The notes: generated by a model from the sequence alone, not told the origin. DNA of 64,000 bases from Ahniella affigens (GCF_003015185.1 NZ_CP027860.1:5425001-5489000), one strand, 5' to 3'; positions 53,825 through 63,876 are shown, counted from the first letter of the stretch. Made by a program: numbers and translations.

Positions 53825-54691
53825 ATGACCCAATCTCCCGAAGAAGCAGCCCGCCTGCACGTGCCAGCCGGGCATTTCTACTCGCCCATCATTGATCTGC
53901 AAGATCTAATGGCGAGGCGGGATCAGGTTTGGCCCCAGAACCCGGTGGATCCGCCCGGAGTCGACTTCAACGGCGCGTCCCACATCGACTTGTTGACGAA
54001 CGTTTTTCCGACATTCATGCCTGACTACCAATACCCAGAAGTATTGGACGAGAGCGCTGATCTGACGCAGTTCTTCACCCGCAATTCGCAGTTCAGTTGG
54101 CTCGACGCACGGGCGCTGTTCGTCCTGCTTCGTCACTGGCGTCCGCGCCGAGTGATTGAAGTTGGCTCTGGCTTTTCGACCTTGTTGATGGCCGATGTGA
54201 ACCGGAGGTTTCTGGATGGCGCAAGCGAGATCACTGCAATTGAACCGTACCCGAGAGACTTTCTGAGCACTGAGCGCCTCGGCCTGAAGGACGTCGTCGT
54301 CAAGAAGGTGCAGGACGTGCCGCTCGCATTCTTCGATCAACTGCAGGCGGGGGACTTGTTGTTCATCGATTCATCGCATGTCAGCAAAACAGGTAGTGAC
54401 GTCAACCATTTGTTCCTCGAAGTCTTGCCGCGCTTGAAGAGCGGCGTCCGGATTCACGTTCACGACGTGTTCTACCCGAATGACTATCTGCAAGACTGGG
54501 TGTTGGGGGAAGGGCGCAGTTGGAATGAGCAATACATGCTGCAGTGTTTCCTGGCGTTCAATAGCGCTTTCCGTGTGATCTTCGGGTGTAACTACGCCTT
54601 CACGCGTCACTTCGAACTGGTCAGATCAGCTCTGGCGCATCCGAACGGGGCCGCCTTCAGCGGCGGCAGTTTTTACCTGGAGCGGGTGTGA
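53825..54691 (+). CDS. SAM-dependent methyltransferase (Methyltransf_24 type)
   Basis: 288 residues from the ATG at 53825; an in-frame extension to 53735 has no ribosome-binding site. The SAM-binding motif EVGSGFSTLLMADV (about residue 105) and the acidic LLFIDSSHVSK motif (about 180) are those of class I methyltransferases related to the Methyltransf_24 group, often found in glycan or secondary metabolite loci. The C-terminal part (WNEQYMLQCFLAFNSAFRV) is also typical. The acceptor is unknown. Transcribed alone. Confidence 0.8.
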   Translation: MTQSPEEAARLHVPAGHFYSPIIDLQDLMARRDQVWPQNPVDPPGVDFNGASHIDLLTNVFPTFMPDYQYPEVLDESADLTQFFTRNSQFSWLDARALFVLLRHWRPRRVIEVGSGFSTLLMADVNRRFLDGASEITAIEPYPRDFLSTERLGLKDVVVKKVQDVPLAFFDQLQAGDLLFIDSSHVSKTGSDVNHLFLEVLPRLKSGVRIHVHDVFYPNDYLQDWVLGEGRSWNEQYMLQCFLAFNSAFRVIFGCNYAFTRHFELVRSALAHPNGAAFSGGSFYLERV

Positions 54692-54826
54692 GGACGATGA
54701 TCTAGCGCGCGGTTCTTGGCACATGTGGCAAGGACGGATCTGCTCGGTGTGACATCCGCGCGGATCCGGTGACGAGGGCGATCGGCCGGCTTAAGGGTCG
54801 AACACTTTGTGCCATGGATCACATCG

Positions 54827-56059
54827 TCAGTCAGTATCGAGCGCGCGAATCAAAGCGCCGCGAATCTTTAGTGCTGGGGCAGCGCTCGCATCCGTCCAGA
54901 CCACCAGCGCCTGCCGACCCATTGCGGCCAGTCGGGGGATACCGGTCATTCGCCCAGGCGGCAACCGCGTGACGTCGTGGATCTCAAGCACTTTGCCAGC
55001 GGCATCGATCAGGCCGACTCTCAAGACGGTTTCGTCACCATCGACGCCCAGCCAGCTGAGCAAAGCTTGATCGCGACCGAAGGCCACGGCATCCACGCGG
55101 CCCAATACGCCCTCACCTCGCTCGATCACGCCGAGATCGACAAAGCCATGATCATGCAGTGCCAATCGAAGCACGGTGCTCGTGCCTTGTTGTGTCGGCC
55201 AAAACACCAGTGGGAGCCCGTCAAGACTTGCCATTGCTGGCCCATTAACCGGGCAGCCGGTGATCTTCCAGTCATCGCGCAGCACGCGCTTCGGCAGGCT
55301 CCAGCCGGTCCCGTCAAAGCGCACCGCATGGATATCGCGGATCTCCTCTGGGCTACGGTTGCGATAAACGATCCAACTGTCGTTACCAATTCGCCGGCCA
55401 TCGGTGTTGCAGCAGTCGCAAGTCAGTTCATCGAGCTCCCAATGCGCTACCACACGCATCGCGCCATCGACACGCGCCGCATGAATCGCAGTATGCGAGC
55501 CTTCGTGCTCATGGTCGCCATCGCCGGCCATCGCCGCCCCGTGGCGCGCATCGAGCCAGCTCACCAGCACGTCGTTCCCGCCAGCCGGCAACAAGGTCAC
55601 AAAGCCATGTTCAGTTGACGTGCCGTCGTCATGCACTGTTAGTGGCGCAGACCAGGTCTGGCCGCGATCCTTCGAACGCACCAGCCGCACGTCATACGCA
55701 TAGGGCTGATTCGGATCGGACTTCGCGAGAAAGAAGCTCACCCAATCGCCGTCATCCGTCTCAACCAGACTCGGAAAATCCGCCCAATTGACGAACCAAT
55801 TCCGCCCCTCGGCAATCGTGCCGCGACGGCGCATGTTGCCATCACGGTCCAGCTCCGCGAACGTTAGCTGGGCATCTGATCCATCTCGTTGCTGCGTCGT
55901 CAGCACGAATCCGCCGCGAACGGTAGCGACTGATGGCAGCGCCGAACCTGGCAAGTCGATTGGCTGCAACAGCAGCAAACTCGAAGCGCCAGACGCGCCA
56001 TTGATCGCGAGTGCACTGATGGCCAACACCGACTTCAGAATTGCATCGCGCTTACGCAT
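54827..56059 (-). CDS. BNR-repeat (sialidase-fold) exported protein with CxCC motif
   Basis: 410 residues with a signal peptide (about 1-24). The mature part has Asp-box-like blades (SKDRGQTWSAP) of a six-bladed propeller, but sialidase catalytic residues are not recognisable. A CDCC motif in DELTCDCCNTD (near residue 215) offers three clustered cysteines, a possible copper site. Its start overlaps the stop of the multicopper oxidase gene by 8 bases, so it is the last gene of the yicC-gmk-tolC-like-oxidase run. A role in copper binding or delivery is inferred from context. Confidence 0.75.
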   Translation of the reverse strand: MRKRDAILKSVLAISALAINGASGASSLLLLQPIDLPGSALPSVATVRGGFVLTTQQRDGSDAQLTFAELDRDGNMRRRGTIAEGRNWFVNWADFPSLVETDDGDWVSFFLAKSDPNQPYAYDVRLVRSKDRGQTWSAPLTVHDDGTSTEHGFVTLLPAGGNDVLVSWLDARHGAAMAGDGDHEHEGSHTAIHAARVDGAMRVVAHWELDELTCDCCNTDGRRIGNDSWIVYRNRSPEEIRDIHAVRFDGTGWSLPKRVLRDDWKITGCPVNGPAMASLDGLPLVFWPTQQGTSTVLRLALHDHGFVDLGVIERGEGVLGRVDAVAFGRDQALLSWLGVDGDETVLRVGLIDAAGKVLEIHDVTRLPPGRMTGIPRLAAMGRQALVVWTDASAAPALKIRGALIRALDTD

Positions 56060-57353
56060 CGCGCTTCACCCGGGTCGGCGCGCCGAACTGAGGATCGCTG
56101 CTGATGCGCTTCGCGACAGTACCGTGCGGCGGCTGATACCAGCCCGGATCCTGATGACTTCCCTTCGGCAAACCATCGCGCACTTTGACGACGGTAAACA
56201 TGCCGCCCATCTCCAGATTGCCGTAAGGCCCCTTGCCCATCATCATCGGCAGCGTGTTCTCGGGGCCTTGCATGTGCCCGGAATCGGTGTGGTCCTGATG
56301 CTCGGCCATGCCGTTCTCGCCCATGGCCATATAGCCCGGCAAGAGTTCGCGGATCCCCGATGCAATGCCGGATTGGTCGACCCCGAGCAGGTTCGGCACA
56401 TGATGCCCCATCGCATTCATCGTGTGATGCGACATATGGCAATGAAATGCCCAGTCGCCCGGCACGGCCACAAACTCCAGATCACGCGTCTGGCCGACGC
56501 CAACGATCTCGGTCACCTCGCTGCGCCATTGTCCCCGCGGCCAGCGACCGCCGTCACCGCCCGTTACCTGGAATTTGGGGCCGTGCATATGAATGGGGTG
56601 ATTCCACATCGACAGGTTCGCGACGCGAATCCGCACCCGCTCGCCGCTGGCTGCGAGAATCGGATCAATGGCCGGAAACACTTTGCTGTTCATCGTCCAC
56701 AGCTCAAAGTCCTGCATGATCGATGGGTCTGGCCGGCTCGTACCCGGGTGCAGCGCAAAGTGGTGCAACAGCACCGCGTAGTCGCGATCGATCGGCTCGG
56801 GTTCGCTGGCTGGGTGAATAATGAAAAACCCCATCATGCCGAGCGCCATTTGCACCATCTCATCGGCGTGCGGATGATACAAATGCGTGCCGTGTTGCTT
56901 CAGCGTGAACTCGTAGGCGTAGGTCTCGCCGGGTTTGATATGCGGCTGACTCAATCCGCCCACGCCATCCATGCCACTCGGCAGCAAAATCCCGTGCCAA
57001 TGCACGCTCGTGTGCTCGGGCAAGCGGTTGGTCACGAGGATCCGGACCCGGTCGCCCTCGTTTACTTCTATCGTCGGGCCGGGGCTAGACCCGTTGTAAC
57101 CCCAAAGCCGCGCCCGACTACTTTGGCCAGGCCCACCAGGGCCGAACTCGTGTTCGATCTCCTCAGCCACCAAATGAAACTCTTTAACGCCATTGACGAG
57201 CCGGTACGGCAAGCTCCAACCATTCAGCGTGCGGACGCGCTTTGGCGTATGCAGGCCCGGCAGCGCCTCAGCCGCTACCTGATTGGGCCGGAGCAGCGCC
57301 ATTGGCGATAGGGCGCCAAGGAGCTTGAACAGATTGCGACGGGACGCTTTCAT
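56052..57353 (-). CDS. Multicopper oxidase
   Basis: 433 residues. The N-terminus MKASRRNLFKLLG resembles a twin-arginine signal. Copper motifs are in order: HWHG (His118, His120), HLYHPH (about 157-162), HPIHMHG (about 270-276) and HCHMSHHTMNAMGHH (about 315-330), giving the type 1 and type 2/3 sites, although the terminal motif ends with Met-rich residues rather than the strict laccase form. A C-terminal Met/His-rich stretch follows. It probably oxidises Cu(I) or another metal in the periplasm, beside an efflux-type outer-membrane factor and a CxCC protein. Confidence 0.88.
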   Translation of the reverse strand: MKASRRNLFKLLGALSPMALLRPNQVAAEALPGLHTPKRVRTLNGWSLPYRLVNGVKEFHLVAEEIEHEFGPGGPGQSSRARLWGYNGSSPGPTIEVNEGDRVRILVTNRLPEHTSVHWHGILLPSGMDGVGGLSQPHIKPGETYAYEFTLKQHGTHLYHPHADEMVQMALGMMGFFIIHPASEPEPIDRDYAVLLHHFALHPGTSRPDPSIMQDFELWTMNSKVFPAIDPILAASGERVRIRVANLSMWNHPIHMHGPKFQVTGGDGGRWPRGQWRSEVTEIVGVGQTRDLEFVAVPGDWAFHCHMSHHTMNAMGHHVPNLLGVDQSGIASGIRELLPGYMAMGENGMAEHQDHTDSGHMQGPENTLPMMMGKGPYGNLEMGGMFTVVKVRDGLPKGSHQDPGWYQPPHGTVAKRISSDPQFGAPTRVKRDA

Positions 57354-57362
57354 GGCCGTCGC

Positions 57363-58799
57363 TCAGTGGTGATCAGCATGCGCATCGCGGGTGGGCTCCG
57401 GAAATAGTGACTGCAGGTTGATCGCGCTGCCATCGGTCTCAGCAAACGCCGACGCATCAGGCCATCGGCCCCCGAGCTCGGCACGTAACGTCGTCCGCGC
57501 CAACCAGTAGTCGCGCACGGCCTCCAGGTACTCACCGTAAGCAGCGAACTCCGCAGCGCGCACCGCAAGCAACTCGAACACACCATCCAGCATGAAATTG
57601 ACATCGGCCTGCTTGCCGGCCACCACGCGTTCGCGATTCGGCAATAACACCTGGCGGTAGACGCGGGCGATCTCGAAGGTATTCAACACTTTCGAGCGAG
57701 ACACCTGAATCTGGCCATCGAGCTGAAACTGCGCGCGCTGCAACGCTGCATCAGCCTCGGTGAGCGCCGCGTCGGCCCGCTGAATATTGGCTTGCCCCTG
57801 CGAGAAGATCGGCAATTCCAGATGCAGACTGCCACCGAGTCGGTCGGATTCGCCCGTGCTCGACTCACGCTCGCCTTCGAGTTCAAAGCTGCCGAGCCAG
57901 CGCCAGCGCTTTGCCGATTTCAGCGCTTCTGCGGCCAGGTCGCGACGATGCTGCAATGCCTGCAGATCAAGCCGTTCGTGCCGCGCCAATGCGGTCAACT
58001 CGTTGGTCGACCACGGCAGCATGGTCGGCATTGGCAGGCTGTCGGGGACCGTCCAGTCGCCATCGACCGGCAGCATCAGCCAGTTCGCAAGCTGCAGCCG
58101 TGCCTCAAGCCGTTCGGCTTCCCCACGCGTGGCGGCAATCGCCGCCGCGGCAGCCTCGGCTCGAAATTCGGCCGCTTCGCTCGCGCGGAGCGTGCCGGCT
58201 TCAACCATGCGATCCGCGAGGTCGGCACTGTGCCGGCTGGCTTTCCGGATCGCCTGTTTCAACGTGGCGGACTGCGCCGCCGCGACGGCCTGGAACCATG
58301 CCGATTCCACGGCCGTCGCGATATCCAGCAGCGCCTGAGCGGTTTCGGCCAACGTGGCATCTTTCGACAGCAGGCCCAGCCGACGCCGGTCACGCAGCGT
58401 CAGCAAATCGGTCAGGCTGAGACTCAGTGCGCGCGTGAGTTCCGCACCGGCATCACCATGCAGGCGCGTCACATTGATCGCTGGGTTCCCAATGCGGAAG
58501 GCCTCTGACACATCGGCTTCGGTATAGCCCAGCGCCGCGAGCTTTTGCCGCACTTCTGGATGAACGCGCAGCGCGCGTTGCACGGCGTCCACCCGACTGA
58601 TCACGCCCGCACCCGCATCCGGCTTGATAGTCACATCGGTATCGGGCAAATCGACCGGCGCGCCGATCCGGTCGGTCAACGCTTCTTGCACTGGGGCCCG
58701 CAGGGTTTCCGAAGTCATGCCCGCACAGGCCGAAAGCAGCGGCAACACACCCGCCAGCAACATTGCCAACAGCCATGGTCGTCCCAATTCCGATCGCAT
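57363..58799 (-). CDS. TolC-family outer-membrane factor lipoprotein
   Basis: 478 residues with a lipoprotein signal (lipobox LLSAC at about 21-25). The rest is long amphipathic helices with two OEP repeats (for example AALGYTEADVSEAFRIGNPA and TEADAALQRAQFQL), as in CusC/TolC channel proteins of tripartite efflux systems. No inner-membrane pump or adaptor is adjacent; the neighbours are a multicopper oxidase and a CxCC BNR protein, so metal resistance is likely. It starts 4 bases after the gmk stop codon. Confidence 0.85.
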   Translation of the reverse strand: MRSELGRPWLLAMLLAGVLPLLSACAGMTSETLRAPVQEALTDRIGAPVDLPDTDVTIKPDAGAGVISRVDAVQRALRVHPEVRQKLAALGYTEADVSEAFRIGNPAINVTRLHGDAGAELTRALSLSLTDLLTLRDRRRLGLLSKDATLAETAQALLDIATAVESAWFQAVAAAQSATLKQAIRKASRHSADLADRMVEAGTLRASEAAEFRAEAAAAAIAATRGEAERLEARLQLANWLMLPVDGDWTVPDSLPMPTMLPWSTNELTALARHERLDLQALQHRRDLAAEALKSAKRWRWLGSFELEGERESSTGESDRLGGSLHLELPIFSQGQANIQRADAALTEADAALQRAQFQLDGQIQVSRSKVLNTFEIARVYRQVLLPNRERVVAGKQADVNFMLDGVFELLAVRAAEFAAYGEYLEAVRDYWLARTTLRAELGGRWPDASAFAETDGSAINLQSLFPEPTRDAHADHH

Positions 58800-58803
58800 C
58801 GGC

Positions 58804-59415
58804 TCAGGTCAGCAGTTGCTGCAACAGCGAGTCGAGCCGGATCAGCTGCGAATCGCGGCGCAGCCGCGAGGCATGCACGATCGTGACCATCTGTTCGAGC
58901 GCGGTATCAAAGCGATCGTTGACGATGATGTAGTCAAACTCATGGGCATGCGCCATTTCCTCGCGCGAGCCTTGCAGACGCCGCAGGATGACGTCTTCGG
59001 CGTCCTGGGCGCGCCGGCGCAGGCGCTGTTCCAGCTCGTCTTTGGACGGCGGCAAAATAAAGATACTGATCGTCTTCGGCAGCAGCGCGCGGACAATGCG
59101 GGCGCCTTGGTAGTCGATCTCGAGCAGCACATCTTCGCCCGCGTTCAGGCGATCCTCGACCGCGGATTTGGCCGTGCCCTTCAGGTCACCATGAACCAGC
59201 GCGTGCTCCAGGAACTCGCCGCGCTCGACCATATTGAGAAATACTTCCTTGCTGACAAAGTGGTAGTGCACGCCATTGGTCTCGCCGGGGCGTGGGCCCC
59301 GTGACGTGTAAGACACCGACAGCTTGATGCCCGGCTCGCGCTTTAAGAGCGCGTTGACCAGACTGGATTTGCCGGCACCAGACGGGGCTGCGACGATGAA
59401 CAGATTGCCGGGCAT
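58804..59415 (-). CDS. gmk: Guanylate kinase
   Basis: 203 residues; phosphorylates GMP to GDP with ATP. P-loop APSGAGKSSLV, GMP-binding YTSRGPRPGE and the TNGVHYHFVSKE motif are all intact. It lies 7 bases downstream of yicC, a conserved pairing. rpoZ, which often follows, is absent; the TolC-family gene follows instead. Confidence 0.97.
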   Translation of the reverse strand: MPGNLFIVAAPSGAGKSSLVNALLKREPGIKLSVSYTSRGPRPGETNGVHYHFVSKEVFLNMVERGEFLEHALVHGDLKGTAKSAVEDRLNAGEDVLLEIDYQGARIVRALLPKTISIFILPPSKDELEQRLRRRAQDAEDVILRRLQGSREEMAHAHEFDYIIVNDRFDTALEQMVTIVHASRLRRDSQLIRLDSLLQQLLT

Positions 59416-59422
59416 GCTGACC

Positions 59423-60307
59423 TCACTCGATATTCTGGATTTGTTCGCGCAACTGCTCGATCAGCACTTTAAGCTCGACCGATGCCTGGCTGGTGCGAGT
59501 GTCCACCGACTTTGAGCCCAGCGTGTTGGACTCACGATTGAACTCCTGCAGCAGAAAATCCATGCGGCGCCCAACGGGCTCAGCTGAGTCCATTCGCGAA
59601 CGGGCTTCCTTGAGATGCGATTCGAGGCGATCGAGTTCCTCATCGACATCGATTTTCTGCAAACTGAGAACCAATTCCTGCTCCACGCGAGATGGGTCGA
59701 CCGTGGTCTTGATCTCGGCCAATCGGGTTTCGAGCTTGTTGCGAAGCGCGACCCGGATATCCGGCAGCAGCCCGCGAACCTCGATCACAATGCGTTGAAT
59801 CGCATCGAAGCGCTCCAACATCAGCGTGCGCAGACGTTCACCTTCCCGCTGGCGGGTGTCTACAAAGTCTACGAGCGCACGCTCGAACACCGCGAGCACC
59901 TCCTCGAAAAACACGTTTTGATCCACTTCGGCCTCGGCGATCACACCCGGGAATCCGAGAATCTCAATCGTGCTGGCCGAGCGTGGCACCTCGGTGATGA
60001 GGCCGTGTGTCCGGTGGAGATTCAGGAGCTGGCGTTCAAGCTGAAACAGGGCGGCGACCGTATGCACGTTGAGGCTGAGCTGCGATTCATTCTGGGCATC
60101 GCGGAGCCGAATATTGATATCGACTTTGCCTCGGCTGAGGCGCTTTTCCAGGCGCTCGCGGAGCCTCGGTTCCAGACCGCGCAAGTCTTCAGGGCAGCGG
60201 AGCCCCATTTCGAGAAAGCGATGATTGACCGAACGCATTTCGATCAAGACCCGGCCTCGGCAACTGCTGCCTTCGGCGCTGGCAAATGCGGTCATACTGC
60301 GAATCAT
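59423..60307 (-). CDS. yicC: YicC-family endoribonuclease
   Basis: 294 residues. Starts MIRSMTAFASAEG as usual for YicC, contains EMRSVNHRFLEMGLR and ends with the GRRMDFLLQEFNRESNTLGSK-type motif and a conserved C-terminal helix. YicC proteins are RNases involved in RNA turnover. First gene of the five-gene minus-strand run; divergent from rph with 174 bases between starts. Confidence 0.95.
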   Translation of the reverse strand: MIRSMTAFASAEGSSCRGRVLIEMRSVNHRFLEMGLRCPEDLRGLEPRLRERLEKRLSRGKVDINIRLRDAQNESQLSLNVHTVAALFQLERQLLNLHRTHGLITEVPRSASTIEILGFPGVIAEAEVDQNVFFEEVLAVFERALVDFVDTRQREGERLRTLMLERFDAIQRIVIEVRGLLPDIRVALRNKLETRLAEIKTTVDPSRVEQELVLSLQKIDVDEELDRLESHLKEARSRMDSAEPVGRRMDFLLQEFNRESNTLGSKSVDTRTSQASVELKVLIEQLREQIQNIE

Positions 60308-60481
60308 GGTGAAACCCTGTGCTCTTGTGACCCAAGATCGTACCAGCCCGCCCCTTGGTCGCGCAGTGATGAACTACTTGGCGCGACGCGTCAGTGGCCC
60401 GGACCCGATCGCTGGCCGGGTCGTGAGCGGGAACGATGCGCCTGCTAAAGTGTCTAGGAATCGCTTTCCAGGAATCCTTCC

Positions 60482-61207
60482 ATGACTCAGTCCCGTCCCA
60501 GCGGCCGCGCGCCGAATCAGCTTCGCGCCGTCTCAATCGACCGCCACTACACCAAGCATGCCGAAGGCAGTGTGTTGGTGCGCTTTGGCGATACCCACGT
60601 GCTCTGCACGGCCAGCGTCGAGGAGAAGGTTCCGAACTTTCTGCGCGGCAAGGGCGAAGGCTGGGTGACGGCGGAATACGGCATGCTGCCGCGTGCCACG
60701 GGCACCCGGAGTGCCCGCGAGGCCGCAAGTGGCAAGCAAGGCGGGCGTACGATGGAAATCCAGCGTCTGATCGCGCGCGCCCTGCGCGCCGTGGTCGATC
60801 GGCGCGCGCTGGGTGAACGCACGATCACGCTCGACTGCGATGTCATCCAGGCTGATGGCGGCACTCGCACTGCCGCCATCACCGGTTCGTATGTCGCGCT
60901 CGTCGATGCGATCCGCCATCTGCGCCAAAAAGGCAGTCTCGACCGCGACCCAATTCACGGTCAGGTGGCGGCAGTCAGCGTGGGTATTTTCGCGGGCATT
61001 CCCATCCTCGATCTCGACTATCCCGAAGACTCGGCATGCGAGACCGACATGAACGTCGTGATGAACGACGCCAATGCGCTGATCGAAGTCCAGGGCACCG
61101 CCGAAGGCCATGCGTTCCGGCGTCAGGAGCTCGACGCGATGCTGGATCTGGCGACTGCGGGCATCCAGTCGTTGATGCAACTGCAGCGCGAGGCGTTGGC
61201 ACGCTGA
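60482..61207 (+). CDS. rph: Ribonuclease PH
   Basis: 241 residues; phosphorolytic 3'-5' exoribonuclease that trims tRNA 3' ends. Contains [38 protein letters not shown] and the phosphate-binding [17 protein letters not shown] segment. AGGAATCCTTCC precedes the ATG at 60482. The stop codon overlaps the rdgB start (TGATG). Confidence 0.97.
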   Translation: MTQSRPSGRAPNQLRAVSIDRHYTKHAEGSVLVRFGDTHVLCTASVEEKVPNFLRGKGEGWVTAEYGMLPRATGTRSAREAASGKQGGRTMEIQRLIARALRAVVDRRALGERTITLDCDVIQADGGTRTAAITGSYVALVDAIRHLRQKGSLDRDPIHGQVAAVSVGIFAGIPILDLDYPEDSACETDMNVVMNDANALIEVQGTAEGHAFRRQELDAMLDLATAGIQSLMQLQREALAR

Positions 61208-61806
61208 TGCGTCTGGTTCTGGCGACCGGCAATCGCGGCAAGCTCGCTGAGATGCGCGAGGTCTTGGCCGATCTCGATTGCGACTTGGTGGCGCAATCCG
61301 ATCTCGGCGTGGTCGATGCCGAGGAAACCGGGTTCACCTTTGTCGAGAATGCGCTGATCAAGGCGCGGCATGCGTGCCACACCACCGGCTTGCCCGCGCT
61401 GGCCGACGACTCGGGTCTGATCGTGCCGGCCTTGAATGGCGCGCCCGGGTTGATCACGGCGCACTACGCCGGCGTACATGGCGATGCGCCGCGCAACATT
61501 GCGCGCCTGCTTGCCGAGATGCAGGGCTTTGAAGGCATGCAACGCCGTGCCACGTTCTACTGCGTCATCGTGTTCCTTCGGCATGCGATGGATCCCGAGC
61601 CGCTCATCGCAGAGGGGCGTTGGTCGGGCACAATTCTGACGGCACCGCGTGGCACGGGTGGTTTTGGCTACGATCCGGTGTTCTTCGATCCGCTCGCCCA
61701 GCAGTCCGCAGCGGAACTGCCTGCGTCCATCAAGAATGCGCGCAGCCATCGCGGTCTGGCGCTGGTCAGCCTCAAACAGCAATTACTGCACCGGAAGGAA
61801 ACCTGA
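61207..61806 (+). CDS. rdgB: XTP/dITP diphosphatase
   Basis: 199 residues; removes non-canonical purine triphosphates such as dITP and XTP. It starts [20 protein letters not shown] with the nucleotide-binding TGN motif, then ADDSGL (metal ligand Asp), YAGVHGDAPRNIARL and GTGGFGYDPVF. The frame continues upstream to 61036 within rph, but the overlap at 61207 and the family N-terminus fix the start. Confidence 0.96.
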   Translation: MRLVLATGNRGKLAEMREVLADLDCDLVAQSDLGVVDAEETGFTFVENALIKARHACHTTGLPALADDSGLIVPALNGAPGLITAHYAGVHGDAPRNIARLLAEMQGFEGMQRRATFYCVIVFLRHAMDPEPLIAEGRWSGTILTAPRGTGGFGYDPVFFDPLAQQSAAELPASIKNARSHRGLALVSLKQQLLHRKET

Positions 61807-63041
61807 TGAGTCTGCGCGAGACGTTGTTTCCTGGCCTGAAGCGACTCCGCCGCCGGCAGACGGCATCCGATCTGGAGTTTCTGCTGAGTGAGCGGATTGC
61901 CGGCATTCACCCGGATTGGTGGGATAGCCTCGCGCAGAACGCCAGCATCTTTCTGTCGCGACCTTACCTCGACATGCTCGAAGCGAATCTGCCCGAGCAG
62001 ATCAGCATGCGCTACGCGATGCTGTCCCGGCGCGGTCAGCCGGCCGCCTTGCTGGTCATGCAGAAGTTGCGCCTGGAAGCCGACCGGATGCAGCCAAAAA
62101 AGCCGAGCGCGCAGGGCTTGCGTGCCCGGATCAAACAAGGTGCCCGCGAACTCGCGACGCGGCCACTGGAATCAAGACAAGTGCTGACGCTCGGCAACAT
62201 GCTGAGTTATGGCCAGCACGGCTATTATCGGCATCCGGGTTTGTCACTGCCGGAGTTCTGGCATGGCGCCGCCGAAGCGATCTATCGCATCCGGCGTGCC
62301 GAGAAGCTTGAAGGTGGCGCCGACTTTCAGTTGATCAAGGACCTGGTCGGCACAGATATCGAAGGCGCGACGGACTTGGTCGACTTCGGCTATCGCGAAC
62401 TCGAAACCGAGCCGAACATGATGCTGACGCTCAATCCGGAATGGGCCAGTTATGCCGACTATCTGGCGAGCCTGGCGTCGAAGTACCGCAAGAATGTGCA
62501 GAGCCGAATTCTGAAGCCATTCGAGCAGGAGCGCTTCCGGATCGGTGTGATCGCCAATCCGGGCGCTTCGGCGAAACGTCTTCACGAACTGTATCTGGCT
62601 GTCCACGAGGCCCAGGATTTTCGCCCGTTCACGCTCCCGGAATCGTATTGGCGGGCGCTACCGCAGACGCTCGGCAAACGGGTCAGGGTCGTCGGACTTT
62701 GGCTGGACGAACGGCTCGTCGGCTTTGTGGTGATGTTGAAGGATGTCGACGGCACGGTGTATGCCTATCACATCGGTTTCGACAAAGAAGCCGCTGGCGA
62801 ATGGCCGATCTATCTGCGGCTGCTGCATGCCGCGATTGCGGAGGCCATCGAACTGCGTGGTGCCCGCATGTCGCTTGGCCGAACCGCACTCGAACCCAAG
62901 GCCGCGTTGGGCGCCAAGCCGGAGCGCATGCTGGTGTATGCGCGCCATCGCCAGCCCTTGTTGAACAAGATGGTGCGGGGGCTGTTGGCCGGAATCGAGC
63001 ACGACGAGGCACCGGAGCGAAATCCGTTCAAGTCGACATGA
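61806..63041 (+). CDS. FemAB/GNAT-type N-acyltransferase-like protein
   Basis: 411 residues from the ATG at 61806, which overlaps the rdgB stop. The C-terminal half has the look of a GNAT/FemAB fold (VRVVGLWLDERLVGFVVML, VYAYHIGFDKEA, IELRGARMSLGRTALEPK), with the last part similar to BioF2-like acetyltransferases. The N-terminal half is partly similar. Such proteins transfer aminoacyl or acyl groups in cell-wall or lipid modification. Substrate unknown; the rph-rdgB-this gene order suggests co-transcription. Confidence 0.75.
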   Translation: MSLRETLFPGLKRLRRRQTASDLEFLLSERIAGIHPDWWDSLAQNASIFLSRPYLDMLEANLPEQISMRYAMLSRRGQPAALLVMQKLRLEADRMQPKKPSAQGLRARIKQGARELATRPLESRQVLTLGNMLSYGQHGYYRHPGLSLPEFWHGAAEAIYRIRRAEKLEGGADFQLIKDLVGTDIEGATDLVDFGYRELETEPNMMLTLNPEWASYADYLASLASKYRKNVQSRILKPFEQERFRIGVIANPGASAKRLHELYLAVHEAQDFRPFTLPESYWRALPQTLGKRVRVVGLWLDERLVGFVVMLKDVDGTVYAYHIGFDKEAAGEWPIYLRLLHAAIAEAIELRGARMSLGRTALEPKAALGAKPERMLVYARHRQPLLNKMVRGLLAGIEHDEAPERNPFKST

Positions 63042-63096
63042 GTCAACATCACGTCGCACTGCGTCATCAATCAAGCATCCGTACGGGGAAGGCATC

Positions 63097-63876
63097 ATGG
63101 GCAAGCTGAAGAGAAAAGAATACGACGAACTGCTGGAGCCGCTGCAGGTGGAACTCTGCGAGATGCAGCGCTGGGTACAAGCTACGGGCCAGCGTGTGGT
63201 GGTGGTCTTCGAGGGCCGCGATACGGCCGGCAAGGGCGGCGCCATCGGTGTGTTCTCGCAAACCTTGAATCCGCGTGGTTGCCGCGTGGTCGCCCTGCCG
63301 AAGCCCACCGATCGCGAGCGCACGCAGTGGTATTTCCAGCGCTATGTCGAGCACCTGCCTGCCGCCGGCGAAATCGTGCTGTTCGACCGCAGCTGGTACA
63401 ACCGCGGCGGCGTCGAAAAGGTGATGGGCTTTTGCACGGACGCCGAGTACCAGCGGTTCCTGAAACAAGTGCCGGTGTTTGAGCAGATGCTGATCGACGA
63501 CGGCATTCTGCTGTTCAAGTATTGGTTTTCAGTGGATCAGGCGCAGCAAGAGGAGCGGTTTGCCGAGCGCTTGGATGACCCGCTGAAGCGCTGGAAGATC
63601 TCACCGATCGATTTGGCTGCGCGCAGTCACTACGACGACTACACCGCCGCGCGCGATGCATTTTTCAAGGTCAGTCACGCCCGCAAAGCTCCGTGGTTTG
63701 TGGTGGATGCCAATGACCAGCGCCGCGCGCGTCTAAATATGCTCCGACATCTTCTGGATAAACTACCGGATCATCAGGTGCCAGCCGACAAGCTGGAGTT
63801 TCCGCCGCTGAAGCGCAAGCGCTTGGGCAAGGACGAGGTGCAGGCCAATCACGAGGCGGTCCCGGAGCGGTTCTGA
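63097..63876 (+). CDS. ppk2: Polyphosphate kinase 2
   Basis: 259 residues; single-domain PPK2 that makes nucleoside triphosphates or diphosphates from polyphosphate. Walker A GRDTAGKGG and Walker B FDRSWYNRGG are intact, with the downstream lid segment RWKISPID. GGGGAAGGCATC gives a good ribosome-binding site. The remaining 124 bases of the window (63877-64000) show no gene. Confidence 0.95.
   Translation: MGKLKRKEYDELLEPLQVELCEMQRWVQATGQRVVVVFEGRDTAGKGGAIGVFSQTLNPRGCRVVALPKPTDRERTQWYFQRYVEHLPAAGEIVLFDRSWYNRGGVEKVMGFCTDAEYQRFLKQVPVFEQMLIDDGILLFKYWFSVDQAQQEERFAERLDDPLKRWKISPIDLAARSHYDDYTAARDAFFKVSHARKAPWFVVDANDQRRARLNMLRHLLDKLPDHQVPADKLEFPPLKRKRLGKDEVQANHEAVPERF

Noticed and set aside
55788-57311. 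507-codon plus-strand open frame opposite the multicopper oxidase
   Set aside because: Shadow of the oxidase, whose copper motifs are clear on the minus strand.
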